Source: Rhizobium rhododendri
GTDB taxonomy: Bacteria > Pseudomonadota > Alphaproteobacteria > Rhizobiales > Rhizobiaceae
DNA length: 64,000 bases
Direction: 5' to 3'
NCBI RefSeq assembly: GCF_007000325.2
Contig: NZ_CP117267.1
Location: forward strand, 2,294,001-2,358,000
In this document: positions 23,427 through 33,332 of the stretch, one piece after another
Position numbering within the stretch: position 1 is the first letter of the stretch
Layout: every line of letters starts with the position of its first letter
Notes under the pieces: model-generated
Database searches by the model: none
What the model was told of the DNA's origin: nothing
Seen by the model: the letters and a program-made list of their open reading frames with translations, nothing else
Translations under genes and position numbers: made by a program

Positions 23427-24029
23427 ATGAAGAAGCATATCACTGCCTTCGCATTCGCCATGACCACTGCCCTCGCCAGCGCCGGTGCTGCCTCCGCAGA
23501 CGGCATACCCGGCATGCGCGGTCACGACCACACCGGCATCACCGTGCCCGACATGAAGCAGGCGCTCGACTTCTTCGTCGGCGTCGTCGGCTGCGAAAAA
23601 GCCATGTCCTTCGGCCCGATCTCCGACGACAAGGGCACGCTGATGACAGACCTCGTCGGCGTCGATGCCAAGGCCAAGATCGACCAGGTGACGCTGGTGC
23701 GCTGCGGCTACGGCTCCAACATCGAGATCTTCCAGTACGAAGCCCCTGACCAGCGCGACCTCAAGGCCCGCAACAGCGATATCGGCGCCTTCCACATCGC
23801 CCTCTATGTCGATGACGTCGGAGCCGCCAAAAAATATCTCGACGGCAAGGGCATCGCCACCCGCATGGGGCCTGTGCCGATGAACGACGGCCCGATTGCC
23901 GGGCAGACGATCATGTATTTCCAGGCCCCCTGGGGCCTGCAACTCGAAGCCATCAGCTATCCCAAGGGGATGGCCTACGAGAAGGAGTCGAAGGTAATCC
24001 TGTGGTCGCCCAAGGACCCCGCGAAATAG
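23427..24029 (+). CDS. Exported VOC-family (glyoxalase-like) protein
   Basis: Protein of 200 residues with a clear signal peptide (MKKHITAFAFAMTTALASAG, cleavage after ASA). A vicinal-oxygen-chelate domain starts at HDHTGITVPDMKQALDFFVG. Residues HDH and later E in NIEIFQYEAP could be metal ligands. VOC enzymes include glyoxalases, dioxygenases and isomerases, and most are cytoplasmic, so export is unusual. GGGGAACG lies eight bases before ATG 23427. It sits between the importer and the monooxygenase gene and could act on the substrate in the periplasm. The reaction is unknown. Confidence 0.82.
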   Translation: MKKHITAFAFAMTTALASAGAASADGIPGMRGHDHTGITVPDMKQALDFFVGVVGCEKAMSFGPISDDKGTLMTDLVGVDAKAKIDQVTLVRCGYGSNIEIFQYEAPDQRDLKARNSDIGAFHIALYVDDVGAAKKYLDGKGIATRMGPVPMNDGPIAGQTIMYFQAPWGLQLEAISYPKGMAYEKESKVILWSPKDPAK

Positions 24030-24118
24030 GGCTGCGACACTTTGGCTGCCTGGTTTCGCTGGAAATCGGGCAGCCGGCGGTCAATTCCCGCAATTGCGAC
24101 TTGACGCCCAGACGCCGC

Positions 24119-24133
24119 GTTTATATTTTAAAC
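24119..24133. promoter_or_regulatory. Inverted repeat in the promoter of the monooxygenase operon
   Basis: GTTTA and TAAAC form a perfect inverted repeat around TATTT, 55 bases upstream of ATG 24188 in an AT-rich pocket. This suggests a separate promoter and operator for the lower-pathway operon. Confidence 0.4.
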
Positions 24134-24187
24134 TTCAAATAACTTGCGACGCGCAGCGACCTGCGGGATGACAGGGAAGGATTGGCG

Positions 24188-26506
24188 ATGAAAATCGTTT
24201 GTATCGGCGGCGGCCCGGCCGGGCTTTATTTCGGGCTGCTGATGAAGAAGCTGCATCCCGGCCATTCCATCCGCATCGTCGAGCGCAACAAGCCCTATGA
24301 CACCTTCGGCTGGGGCGTGGTGTTTTCCGACGCAACAATGGAATCCATGAAGGTCTGGGATCCGGAGAGTGCGGCCGAGATACAGGATGCCTTCAATCAC
24401 TGGGACGATATCGAAGTCTGGTTCAAGGGCACGAAACAGCGCACCTCCGGCCACGGTTTCGTCGGCATCGGTCGCAAGAAGCTGCTCAATATCCTGCAGC
24501 GCCGTTGCGAGGCGCTCGGCGTGGAGCTGATCTTCGAAACCGACGCCACCTCTGACCTCGATTACCCCGATGCCGACCTCGTCATCGGCTCTGACGGGCT
24601 CAACTCCAAGATCCGCAACCATTATCCCGAGATCTTCCAGCCCGACATGATCACCCGGCCGAACCGTTACATCTGGCTCGGCACCAACAAGCTGTTCGAT
24701 GCCTTCACCTTTGATTTCCGCAAGACGGATCACGGCTGGTTCCAGGCACACATCTACAAGTTCGACGAGCAGACCTCGACCTTCATCATCGAGACGACGG
24801 AAGAGGCCTACCGCGCACACGGTCTCGACACCATGGAGCAGCAGGCCTCGATCGACTTCTGCCAGGACCTGTTTGCAGAAGCGCTGGACGGCGCGCCGCT
24901 GATGACCAATGCCCGCCACATGCGCGGCAGCGCCTGGCTAAATTTCAACCGGCTGATCTGCGGCAAGTGGAGCCATTTCAACGGCAATTCGCACGTCGTT
25001 CTGATGGGCGATGCCGCCCACACGGCGCATTTCGCCATCGGCTCCGGCACAAAGCTTGCCATCGACGACGCCATCGAGCTCGCCCGCCAGTTCGAGATCC
25101 ACGAGCACAGCGCCGACAAGATCCCGGCCGTTCTGCATGCCTACGAGGAGATCCGCCGGGTCGACGTCGCCCGCATCCAGAACGCCGCGCGCAATGCGAT
25201 GGAATGGTTCGAAGTGGTCGGCACCCGCTATGCCGACGCGCTGGAGCCGGAACAGTTCATGTATTCGATGCTGACCCGCTCGCAGCGTATCAGCCACGAG
25301 AACCTGCGGCTGCGCGACAGGCACTGGCTGGAGGGCTATGAGCGCTGGTTTGCCGAGAAATCAGGCCTGACGGTTGGCAATGGCCGCTGCCTGCCGCCGA
25401 TGTTCACGCCCTTCACCCTGCGCGGCGTCACCCTGCCGAACCGCCTCGTCGTCTCTCCGATGGCGATGTATTCTGCAAAGAACGGCTTGATCAATGACTT
25501 TCACATGGTTCATCTCGGCGCCCGCGCTCTGGGTGGCGCCGGGCTGATCTTTGCAGAAATGACCTGCGTCTCGCCGGATGCGCGCATCACGCCCGGCTGC
25601 CTCGGTCTCTGGAACGAGGAACAGGCCACCGGCTGGCGCCGAGTCGTCGATTTCATCCACGGCAATGGCGATGCCAAGGTCGGGATCCAGATCGGCCATG
25701 CCGGCCGCAAGGGTTCGACCAAGCTCGCCTGGGACGGCATCGACCAGCCGCTCACCGATGGCAACTGGCCGCTGATCTCGGCCTCTGCCATTCCCTACCT
25801 GAAGAACAGCCAGGTGCCGAAGGCGATGGACCGCGTCGACATGGACCGCGTCAAGGCCGACCACGTCCGCTCGGTGGAGCTTGCCGTCACCACCGGCGCC
25901 GATTGGCTGGAGCTGCACTGCGCCCACGGCTACCTGCTGTCGAGCTTCCTGTCGCCACTGACCAACCAGCGCACCGACGACTACGGCGGCAGCCACGAAA
26001 ACCGCGCCCGCTACCCGCTGGAAATCTTTGCCGCCATCCGCGCCGTCTGGCCGGACGACAAGCCGATCTCCGTGCGCCTTTCCTGCAACGACTGGGCCGA
26101 CGGCGGCAATACGCCTGAAGACGCAGCCATCTTTGCGCAGATGTTCAAGGATGCCGGCGCCGACCTGATCGATTGCTCCTCGGGACAGGTATCGAAGGAG
26201 GAAAAGCCGGTCTATGGCCGCCTGTTCCAGACGCCGTTTTCCGACAAGATCCGCAACGAGATCGGCATCCCGACGATCGCCGTCGGCGCCATCTCGGAGG
26301 CCGATCATGCCAATTCCATCATCTCGGCTGGTCGCGCCGATCTCTGCGCCATTGCCCGGCCGCATCTTGCCGATGCCGCCTGGTCATTGCATGAGGCCGC
26401 AAAAATCGGCATCACTTCCATTCCCTGGCCAAAACAGTACCAGTCGGCCAAATCGCAGTATGAAAACAATCTCGCCCGTGCGGTTCCCGCCGCGCCGGCC
26501 AAGTGA
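24188..26506 (+). CDS. Bifunctional aryl-CoA monooxygenase/old yellow enzyme reductase
   Basis: Fusion of 772 residues. The N-terminal half (about 1-380) is a class A flavin monooxygenase with [25 protein letters not shown] near 131 and [17 protein letters not shown] near 274. From about 405 it is an old-yellow-enzyme reductase ([44 protein letters not shown]). This architecture is that of 2-aminobenzoyl-CoA monooxygenase/reductase from Azoarcus, which hydroxylates and then hydrogenates the ring. Database names often say salicylyl-CoA 5-hydroxylase. ATG 24188 follows AAGGA. It heads a run of CoA-pathway genes. Substrate assignment to anthraniloyl-CoA rests on architecture and context. Confidence 0.9.
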   Translation: MKIVCIGGGPAGLYFGLLMKKLHPGHSIRIVERNKPYDTFGWGVVFSDATMESMKVWDPESAAEIQDAFNHWDDIEVWFKGTKQRTSGHGFVGIGRKKLLNILQRRCEALGVELIFETDATSDLDYPDADLVIGSDGLNSKIRNHYPEIFQPDMITRPNRYIWLGTNKLFDAFTFDFRKTDHGWFQAHIYKFDEQTSTFIIETTEEAYRAHGLDTMEQQASIDFCQDLFAEALDGAPLMTNARHMRGSAWLNFNRLICGKWSHFNGNSHVVLMGDAAHTAHFAIGSGTKLAIDDAIELARQFEIHEHSADKIPAVLHAYEEIRRVDVARIQNAARNAMEWFEVVGTRYADALEPEQFMYSMLTRSQRISHENLRLRDRHWLEGYERWFAEKSGLTVGNGRCLPPMFTPFTLRGVTLPNRLVVSPMAMYSAKNGLINDFHMVHLGARALGGAGLIFAEMTCVSPDARITPGCLGLWNEEQATGWRRVVDFIHGNGDAKVGIQIGHAGRKGSTKLAWDGIDQPLTDGNWPLISASAIPYLKNSQVPKAMDRVDMDRVKADHVRSVELAVTTGADWLELHCAHGYLLSSFLSPLTNQRTDDYGGSHENRARYPLEIFAAIRAVWPDDKPISVRLSCNDWADGGNTPEDAAIFAQMFKDAGADLIDCSSGQVSKEEKPVYGRLFQTPFSDKIRNEIGIPTIAVGAISEADHANSIISAGRADLCAIARPHLADAAWSLHEAAKIGITSIPWPKQYQSAKSQYENNLARAVPAAPAK

Positions 26507-26515
26507 GAGCCTGAC

Positions 26516-27304
26516 ATGACCCATTCGGGCAGACTTGGCGGCCGCCACGCGCTCGTCACCGGAGCCGGAAGCGGCATCGGTGCGGCGATTGCCCGTGCTC
26601 TGTCCGCCGAGGGCGCCAACGTCACGCTGGCCGGGCGGCGGCTGGAGCCATTGCAGGCGCTGGCCTCCCAACTGGGCGTGGCGACCTTCGTTGCGGACGG
26701 CTTCGACGTCACCAGCGCAGACGCCATCGCCGCAGGCTTTGCAGCCGCGAAGGCTAAATTCGGTCCGATCGATATCCTGGTCAACAATGCCGGCGAGGCA
26801 CCGAGCGCGCCTTTCGAAAAGACCAGCCTCGAGATGTGGTCGCGGGTCATCGCCGTCGATCTCACCGGCGTCTTCCTGGTGACGCAGGCCGCGATGTCAG
26901 ATTTGCGCGCCCACGGGCAAGGTGCCCGCATCATCAACATCGCCTCCACGGCCGGCCTCACCGGCTATGGCTATATTTCTGCCTACACCGCCGCCAAGCA
27001 CGGCGTGGTCGGGCTCACCCGGTCGCTGGCGGTCGAGCTCGCTCGGACCGGCATCACCGTCAACGCCGTCTGCCCCGGCTTCACGGATACGCCGATCCTC
27101 GAGCAGTCAATCGACAGGATCGTCGAGAAGACCGGCCGAACGCGCGAACAGGCGAAGGCGGAATTTACCAGATCCAATCCGCAGGGGCGGCTGGTGAGAC
27201 CCGAGGAAGTGGCCGACACCGTGATATGGCTGGCCTTGCCCAGTAGTGCCTCTATCAACGGCCAGGCAATAGCCGTCGCCGGCGGGGAGGTTCTGACAGG
27301 ATGA
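26516..27304 (+). CDS. Short-chain dehydrogenase/reductase
   Basis: SDR of 262 residues with cofactor motif [19 protein letters not shown], and the catalytic [18 protein letters not shown] at the second strand suggests NADP preference. It starts nine bases after the monooxygenase gene and overlaps the next start by four bases. In the pathway it may interconvert a ring hydroxyl and ketone, for example on the 5-oxo product of the reductase. The family fits 3-hydroxyacyl-CoA-type substrates. Confidence 0.9.
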   Translation: MTHSGRLGGRHALVTGAGSGIGAAIARALSAEGANVTLAGRRLEPLQALASQLGVATFVADGFDVTSADAIAAGFAAAKAKFGPIDILVNNAGEAPSAPFEKTSLEMWSRVIAVDLTGVFLVTQAAMSDLRAHGQGARIINIASTAGLTGYGYISAYTAAKHGVVGLTRSLAVELARTGITVNAVCPGFTDTPILEQSIDRIVEKTGRTREQAKAEFTRSNPQGRLVRPEEVADTVIWLALPSSASINGQAIAVAGGEVLTG

Positions 27305-28152
27305 GCGAGCGCGACATGACGATGCGGGGCCATCTGCGCCCTTTCAGGGACTATCGGCCGAGGACCTTCCTCTGGGATGTCAGCGAAGACGGACGGGTGG
27401 CATTGCTGCGGCTGAACCGCCCGGAACGCAAGAACCCGCTGACATTCGACAGCTATGCCGAGCTGCGTGATCTCTTTCGCGACCTCGCCTATGCCTCCGA
27501 CGTCAGAACCATCGTCATCACAGGTGCCGGCGGCAATTTCTCATCAGGCGGCGACGTGTTCGAGATCATCGAGCCGTTGACACGCATGGCCATGCCCGAG
27601 CTGCTGGCCTTCACACGCATGACCGGCGATCTCGTCAAGGCGATGCGCAAATGCCCGCAGCAGATCGTCGCCGCCGTCGATGGCATCTGCGCAGGTGCCG
27701 GCGCCATCCTCGCCATGGCCTCCGACCTGCGCGTGGCGACGCCGGAGGCCAAGACCGCCTTCCTGTTTTCCCGCGTTGGGCTTGCCGGCGCCGACATGGG
27801 TGCCTGCGGAATGCTGCCGCGCATCATCGGCCAGGGCCGTGCCGCCGAATTGCTCTATACCGGCCGCTACATGTCCTCGGCCGAAGGCCATGCCTGGGGC
27901 TTCTACAATGCCCTGCATGCAAGCGCGGATCTCGAAGCCGAGGCCACAAAGCTTGCCCGCTCGATCGCCGATGGCCCTTGGTTTGCGCATGGCATGACCA
28001 AGACCATGCTGAACCAAGAATGGGCGATGGGCATCGACGAAATGATCGATGCGGAAGCCCAGGCCCAGGCGATCTGCATGGCGACACAGGATTTCCGCCG
28101 CGCATTCGAGGCCTTCGCCGAAAAGCGCCGGCCGGAATTCAAGGGAGACTAG
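27301..28152 (+). CDS. Crotonase-family enzyme with non-standard active site
   Basis: Enoyl-CoA hydratase/isomerase fold of 283 residues ([34 protein letters not shown]). Classical hydratases have two catalytic glutamates. Here the first region reads [17 protein letters not shown] and the second [13 protein letters not shown], so both are replaced and an Asp appears in GADMG. Dienoyl-CoA isomerases and some ring-opening hydrolases use an Asp at this place. A ring-cleaving or isomerising step on the alicyclic CoA ester is therefore plausible. ATGA overlap with the SDR shows coupled translation. Confidence 0.88.
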   Translation: MSERDMTMRGHLRPFRDYRPRTFLWDVSEDGRVALLRLNRPERKNPLTFDSYAELRDLFRDLAYASDVRTIVITGAGGNFSSGGDVFEIIEPLTRMAMPELLAFTRMTGDLVKAMRKCPQQIVAAVDGICAGAGAILAMASDLRVATPEAKTAFLFSRVGLAGADMGACGMLPRIIGQGRAAELLYTGRYMSSAEGHAWGFYNALHASADLEAEATKLARSIADGPWFAHGMTKTMLNQEWAMGIDEMIDAEAQAQAICMATQDFRRAFEAFAEKRRPEFKGD

Positions 28153-28155
28153 GCG

Positions 28156-29337
28156 ATGCAGCCGGTAGCCACCCTGAAAGGACCGACCCGCGACCATCTC
28201 GACTGGCCGTTCTTCGACGCCCGTCATCGGCAGTTCGCCGAACGGCTCGATGCCTTCGCCGCATCGACACCGATGGCTGCCATCGATCACAGCGATGTCG
28301 ACGGCGCCTGCCGCAAGCTGGTACGCGCACTTGGCGATGCCGGCCTGCTGGAAGCCGCCGTCGGTGCGCCCGACGACCCGACGCCGATCGATTCCCGCAG
28401 CGTCTGCCTCGCCCGCGAAACGCTCGCCTGGCACGATGGACTGGCCGATTTCGCCTTCGCCATGCAAGGCCTCGGCACCGGCGCTATCGGCCTGTCCGGC
28501 TCCGGGGAATTGCGGTCGGCCGTATTACCGAAAGTCCGCTCCGGCGAATGGCTTGCTGCCTTCGCTTTGTCGGAAAAGGATGCCGGCTCCGATGTCGCGG
28601 CCATGAGCTGTGCCGCCCGCCTGGAGGGCGACCACTACATTCTCGATGACGAGAAGACCTGGATTTCCAACGGTGGCATCGCCGATGTCTACACCGTTTT
28701 TGCCCGTACCGGCGAAGCACCGGGCACGCGCGGTATCTCTGCCTTCGTGGTCTTTGCGGACGACCCCGGCTTTTCCGTCACCGAACGTATCGAGGTGATC
28801 GCGCCCCATCCGCTGGCAACGATCCGCTTCGATGCCTGCCGCATCCCGGCATCGCGACGCTTGGGCTCACCCGGCGAGGGCTTCAAGATCGCCATGCGCA
28901 CCCTCGATATCTTCCGTGCCTCGGTGGCAGCCGCCGCCCTCGGCTTTGCGCGCCGGGCCTTGGATGAAACGCTCGTTCATGTCCAGGAGCGCCCGATGTT
29001 CGGCGCCAGGCTTGCCGACCTCCAGTTGACGCAGGCAGCGCTCGGCGATATGGCGACCGGCATCGACGCAGCGGCTCTTCTCACCTACCGCGCCGCCTGG
29101 CGCCGCGACGTGCAGCAGCTGCCGACGACCCGCGAGGCGGCGATGGCCAAGATGACGGCAACGGAGACAGCGCAAGTCGTAATAGATCGCGCCGTCCAGC
29201 TGTTTGGCGGGCGCGGCGTGAAAACGGGCGAGATAACCGAGAAACTCTACCGCGAGATCCGCGCGCTGCGCATCTACGAAGGTGCGACCGAAGTGCAGAA
29301 GCTGATCGTCGCGCGCGAACTGCTGAAATCAAAGTGA
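28156..29337 (+). CDS. Acyl-CoA dehydrogenase
   Basis: FAD enzyme of 393 residues. It has [15 protein letters not shown] and [20 protein letters not shown] in the middle domain. The catalytic glutamate is likely in [12 protein letters not shown] near the C-terminus. It inserts a double bond next to the CoA thioester. It lies three bases after the crotonase gene and directly before a second acyl-CoA dehydrogenase gene. The substrate is probably a ring or ring-opened CoA ester of the local pathway. Confidence 0.92.
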   Translation: MQPVATLKGPTRDHLDWPFFDARHRQFAERLDAFAASTPMAAIDHSDVDGACRKLVRALGDAGLLEAAVGAPDDPTPIDSRSVCLARETLAWHDGLADFAFAMQGLGTGAIGLSGSGELRSAVLPKVRSGEWLAAFALSEKDAGSDVAAMSCAARLEGDHYILDDEKTWISNGGIADVYTVFARTGEAPGTRGISAFVVFADDPGFSVTERIEVIAPHPLATIRFDACRIPASRRLGSPGEGFKIAMRTLDIFRASVAAAALGFARRALDETLVHVQERPMFGARLADLQLTQAALGDMATGIDAAALLTYRAAWRRDVQQLPTTREAAMAKMTATETAQVVIDRAVQLFGGRGVKTGEITEKLYREIRALRIYEGATEVQKLIVARELLKSK

Positions 29338-29351
29338 TGGGAGAGAAACCA

Positions 29352-30539
29352 ATGGCGCATAGCCGCGAGATATTCGACTGGGCCGACCCTTTCCGTCTGC
29401 AGGACCAGCTGACCGACGACGAGCGCATGGTCCACGACACCGCACGTGCCTATGCGCAGGACAAGCTGGCGCCGCGTGTGCTGGAAGCATTTCGCCATGA
29501 AAAGACAGACCCGGCGATCTTCCGCGAAATGGGCGAACTCGGCCTGCTCGGCCCGACCATCGCACCCGAATATGGCGGCTCCGGCCTCGGCTATGTCGCC
29601 TACGGCCTGATCGCCCGCGAGGTCGAGCGCGTCGATAGCGGCTATCGCTCGATGATGTCGGTACAGTCCTCGCTGGTGATGGTGCCGATCGATGCTTTTG
29701 GCTCGGAAGCGCAGAAGCAGAAGTACTTGCCGAAGCTTGCCACCGGCGAGTGGATCGGCTGCTTCGGCCTGACGGAACCGAACCACGGCTCCGACCCCGG
29801 CTCGATGGCCACCCGCGCCAAGAAGGTCGACGGCGGCTACCAGCTGACCGGGTCGAAGATCTGGATTTCCAATTCGCCGATTGCCGACGTCTTCGTCGTC
29901 TGGGGCAAGACCGAGGACGGCGTCATCAGGGGCTTCATCCTCGAAAAGGGATGGAAGGGCCTGACGGCACCGGCCATTCACGGCAAGGTCGGCCTGCGCG
30001 CCTCGATCACCGGCGAAATCGTCATGGACAACGTCTTCGTGCCGGAAGAAAACCTGCTGCCCAACGTCACCGGCCTCAAGGGCCCGTTCACCTGCCTGAA
30101 CTCGGCCCGCTATGGCATCGCCTGGGGCACGCTCGGGGCTGCCGAGGATTGCTACGCCAGGGCACGCCAATACGTCCTCGACCGGCATCAGTTCGGCCGG
30201 CCGCTCGCCGCCAACCAGCTGATCCAGAAGAAACTCGCGGACATGACGACCGAGATCGCACTTGGCCTGCAAGGTTGCCTGCGGCTCGGCCGGATGAAGG
30301 AGGAAGGCCACCCGCCGGTAGAGCTGACGTCGATCCTGAAGCGCAACTCCTGCGGCAAGGCGCTCGATATCGCCCGCAACGCACGTGATATGCTCGGCGG
30401 CAACGGCATTTCCGACGAGTTCGGCATCATCCGCCACATGGTCAACCTCGAAGTGGTCAACACCTATGAAGGCACCCACGATATCCATGCCCTGATCCTC
30501 GGCCGTGCCATCACCGGCATTGCCGCCTTCGCGAACTGA
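29352..30539 (+). CDS. Glutaryl-CoA dehydrogenase-like acyl-CoA dehydrogenase
   Basis: Protein of 395 residues that closely follows the glutaryl-CoA dehydrogenase pattern: GFDW-like start [39 protein letters not shown], and the C-terminus [20 protein letters not shown] with the catalytic Glu. The ATG at 29352 follows GGGAGAG, better than the start 15 bases earlier that overlaps the previous stop. Family members dehydrogenate and decarboxylate glutaryl-CoA to crotonyl-CoA. Its place at the end of this set suggests a dicarboxylyl-CoA arises after ring opening, but a housekeeping role is also possible. Confidence 0.92.
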   Translation: MAHSREIFDWADPFRLQDQLTDDERMVHDTARAYAQDKLAPRVLEAFRHEKTDPAIFREMGELGLLGPTIAPEYGGSGLGYVAYGLIAREVERVDSGYRSMMSVQSSLVMVPIDAFGSEAQKQKYLPKLATGEWIGCFGLTEPNHGSDPGSMATRAKKVDGGYQLTGSKIWISNSPIADVFVVWGKTEDGVIRGFILEKGWKGLTAPAIHGKVGLRASITGEIVMDNVFVPEENLLPNVTGLKGPFTCLNSARYGIAWGTLGAAEDCYARARQYVLDRHQFGRPLAANQLIQKKLADMTTEIALGLQGCLRLGRMKEEGHPPVELTSILKRNSCGKALDIARNARDMLGGNGISDEFGIIRHMVNLEVVNTYEGTHDIHALILGRAITGIAAFAN

Positions 30540-30546
30540 GGCTGTC

Positions 30547-30978
30547 GTGGCATTCAAGACGACAAGACCGTTGCGCTTCGGCGATTGCGATCCCTCCGGG
30601 ATTGCATATTTCCCGTCCTACCTGAACATCCTTGTCGGTGTTCTCGAGGACTATTTCGCTACGCTCGGTTTTCCCTGGAAGACGATGATCGATGAGCGGC
30701 GGATCGGCGTGCCGACCGTCCGCCTGGACCTGACCTTCTCGTCTCCCGGCTTTCAGGGCGACGAACTGGAATTCGCCGTGATCGTCCGCCGCATTGGCCG
30801 CGCCTCCCTCGATCTCGAGCATCAGGTTTCGGCCAGGGGCAAGATCCTCTGGACCGCCACCCACCGCGTCGTTGCCACGCACCTCGACACACAGCAATCG
30901 CTTGCCTGGCCGGACGACATCAGGGCCGCGCTGGAACACCATCTGGAGAAGACCGATGCACACGATCCTGCAGCCTGA
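30547..30978 (+). CDS. 4-hydroxybenzoyl-CoA thioesterase-type hot-dog protein
   Basis: Acyl-CoA thioesterase of about 143 residues. LRFGDCDPSGIAYFPSYLNI holds the Asp of the 4HBT active site at residue 11-17. GTG 30547 is the start, with TGAGG about five bases upstream; the gene then overlaps the Rid gene by 23 bases. It may release dead-end aryl-CoA esters or recycle CoA. Similar small thioesterases occur in other aryl-CoA pathways such as those for 2-aminobenzoate and gentisate via CoA. Confidence 0.87.
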   Translation: MAFKTTRPLRFGDCDPSGIAYFPSYLNILVGVLEDYFATLGFPWKTMIDERRIGVPTVRLDLTFSSPGFQGDELEFAVIVRRIGRASLDLEHQVSARGKILWTATHRVVATHLDTQQSLAWPDDIRAALEHHLEKTDAHDPAA

Positions 30979-31351
30979 GGGCTGGGCCAAGCCGATCGGA
31001 TACGCCAACGGTGTCGCCGCGACTGGTCGCACGGTATTCGTCGGCGGCCAGATCGGCTGGAATGCCGCTTGCGAGTTCGAAAGCGACGATTTCGTCGATC
31101 AGGTTCGCCAGACGCTTTCCAACATCGTCGCCATCCTCGCCGAAGGCGGTGCCGGGCCGCAGCACATCACGTCGATGACCTGGTATTTCACGGACAAGGC
31201 CGAATACCTCGCCAACCTCAAGGGCGTTGGCCAAGCCTATCGCGACGTCATCGGCCGGCATTTTCCGGCGATGGCTGCAGTGCAGGTCGTCGGCCTCGTC
31301 GAGGACCGCGCCAAGATAGAGATCCAGGCCACTGCCGTCGTTCCGGAATAG
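30956..31351 (+). CDS. Rid family (YjgF) protein lacking the usual catalytic arginine
   Basis: Protein of 131 residues with the Rid fold (YANGVAATGRTVFVGGQIGW; ITSMTWYFTDKAEYLANLKG; AKIEIQATAVV). Enamine/imine deaminases of the RidA group use an Arg shortly before the last strand. Here that stretch is GLVEDRAKIEIQA, and the aligned place has Leu, with an Arg four residues later. It may not be a standard deaminase. In the pathway, a 2-amino-cyclohexene CoA ester would need loss of ammonia, so a Rid protein is apt. Overlap with the thioesterase gene shows one operon. Confidence 0.87.
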   Translation: MHTILQPEGWAKPIGYANGVAATGRTVFVGGQIGWNAACEFESDDFVDQVRQTLSNIVAILAEGGAGPQHITSMTWYFTDKAEYLANLKGVGQAYRDVIGRHFPAMAAVQVVGLVEDRAKIEIQATAVVPE

Positions 31352-31361
31352 GAGAGCGGCG

Positions 31362-33326
31362 ATGTCGGTAACGACCTTTTCGGAGAGCGTCTCGGGCGAG
31401 ACGTCGGACGGCGTACTGGTTGTCACCCTCGACAATCCGCCCGTCAACGCGATGTCGAGCCACGTGCGCGCTGGCATCATGGCAGCGCTGGATCACGCAG
31501 CGGCGGCGGCGTCGATTGTCGGCATCGTCATCACCGGTGCCGGTCGCACGTTCGTCGGCGGCGCCGATATCAGGGAGTTCGGCAAGCCATCGATCGAGCC
31601 CCATCTGCCAGATCTCATCAACCGCATCGAAGCCTTTGAAAAGCCTGTCGTTGCAGCCGTCAATGGCGCGGCGCTGGGCGGCGGTTGCGAAATCGCTCTT
31701 GCCTGCCACGCCCGGATCGCTAACCCAAGCGCCAGTTTCGGACTGCCGGAAGTCAAACTCGGCCTTGTGCCCGGCGCCGGCGGTACCCAGCGTCTTCCAA
31801 GGCTCATCGGCACGGTTGCCGCTATTGACCTGATCGGAACCGGGCGGGCGGTCAAGGCTGCGGAAGCAGCATCGCTCGGTCTTGCCGATGCCACCGATGC
31901 CGACGAGCGGTCAGCGGCGATTGCCATGGTCCAAAGGCTTGCCGGAACTCCGCTACGGCGCACCGGTCAACTGGCCGTACCGCAACAGAATATCGCAGCG
32001 GTAGAGGCTGCAGCGGCGAAGGTCGTCGGAAAATCTCGCGGCCAGACAGCGCCCGTCGAAGCCGTGCGGCTTGTCAGGCTCGCCACCTACGCAACCCTTG
32101 CCGATGGCCTGTCGGACGAACGGACGACATTCCTTGGCTTGCGGGACTCCGAGCAATCGGCAGCCCTCCGCCATGTCTTCTTCGCCGAGCGCGCCGCCGG
32201 CAAGGTCGATGGGCTCGCAGGCATAGCGCCCCGCAGCATCGAGACCGTCGGGATCGTCGGCACCGGCCTCATGGGTTCCGGCATTGCGGTGGCGACGCTT
32301 GGCGCCGGCTTCCGGGTCGTCGCCGTAGAGCAGACCGAAGACGCCGCTGACAAAGGTCGCGAGCGCATCGCAGCCACGCTGCAAAAGGCGGTGCAGACCG
32401 GCCGTCTCGACACCGACGGCCTTGCCGATCAGCTCGGCCGCCTGACCGTCACCAGCGACATGACGGCCCTCGCCGATGCAGATCTGGTCATCGAGGCTGT
32501 GTTCGACGACATGGCGGTCAAGACGGCGCTGTTCCAGCGGCTCGACGGCATCGTCCGCGCAGATGCCATCCTTGCCACCAACACCAGTTATCTCGATCCC
32601 GACGCCATTGCCGCAGAAACGCTTCATCCCCGTCGAATCCTCGGCCTGCACTTCTTCTCCCCCGCCAATATCATGCGGCTGGTGGAAGTGGTGAATTGCG
32701 CGGAGACGGCACCGGATGCGCTGGCCTGTGCCCTGGCCTTTGCCAAGCGGCTCGGCAAGCTGCCGGTCGTCTGTGGCGTCACCGAAGGTTTCATCGGCAA
32801 CAGCGTCTTTTCCGCCTACCGCCGGGAGGCCGAGTTCATGCTCGAGGATGGCGCGCTGCCCCACGAGATCGACGCAGCGCTCGAAGCTTACGGCTTCCCC
32901 ATGGGGCTCTTTGCCGTCTACGACATGGCAGGCCTCGAAATCGCCTGGGCCCGCCGCAAGCGTCAGGCGGCAACGCGCAATGCGGATGAGCGCTACGTCC
33001 CCATTGCCGACCGGCTTTGCGAGGCTGGCCGATTTGGCCAGAAATCCGGACGCGGCTGGTATGCCTACCCGGACGGCACGCGGACTGTCGATCCCGAAGT
33101 GACAGCGTTGATCGAGCGGGTGCGGGCCGAAAAAGGCATCACCCCGCGCAGTTTTTCGTCGGACGAAATCGTCGCAAGGCTATTGCGGGCGATGGCCGAC
33201 GAAGGCAAGGCCTTGCTCGAACGTGGTATTGCCGCCCGCCCGGGCGACATCGATCTGGTGATGATCAACGGCTACGGCTTCCCGCCTCACAAGGGCGGTC
33301 CGATGTTTGCCGCCGGCAAGCGCTGA
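31362..33326 (+). CDS. Enoyl-CoA hydratase/3-hydroxyacyl-CoA dehydrogenase fusion (FadB/FadJ-like)
   Basis: Bifunctional enzyme of 654 residues. The N-terminal crotonase domain (about 1-190) keeps both glutamates ([32 protein letters not shown]). After a linker comes the NAD-binding dehydrogenase domain ([20 protein letters not shown] near 290; [17 protein letters not shown]) and the C-terminal helical repeat ending PPHKGGPMF. It hydrates and oxidises an enoyl-CoA. It lies ten bases after the Rid gene and closes the lower-pathway operon. The following gene points the other way and its stop is only six bases beyond. No thiolase is present in the window. Confidence 0.92.
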   Translation: MSVTTFSESVSGETSDGVLVVTLDNPPVNAMSSHVRAGIMAALDHAAAAASIVGIVITGAGRTFVGGADIREFGKPSIEPHLPDLINRIEAFEKPVVAAVNGAALGGGCEIALACHARIANPSASFGLPEVKLGLVPGAGGTQRLPRLIGTVAAIDLIGTGRAVKAAEAASLGLADATDADERSAAIAMVQRLAGTPLRRTGQLAVPQQNIAAVEAAAAKVVGKSRGQTAPVEAVRLVRLATYATLADGLSDERTTFLGLRDSEQSAALRHVFFAERAAGKVDGLAGIAPRSIETVGIVGTGLMGSGIAVATLGAGFRVVAVEQTEDAADKGRERIAATLQKAVQTGRLDTDGLADQLGRLTVTSDMTALADADLVIEAVFDDMAVKTALFQRLDGIVRADAILATNTSYLDPDAIAAETLHPRRILGLHFFSPANIMRLVEVVNCAETAPDALACALAFAKRLGKLPVVCGVTEGFIGNSVFSAYRREAEFMLEDGALPHEIDAALEAYGFPMGLFAVYDMAGLEIAWARRKRQAATRNADERYVPIADRLCEAGRFGQKSGRGWYAYPDGTRTVDPEVTALIERVRAEKGITPRSFSSDEIVARLLRAMADEGKALLERGIAARPGDIDLVMINGYGFPPHKGGPMFAAGKR

Positions 33327-33332
33327 AGCCCC

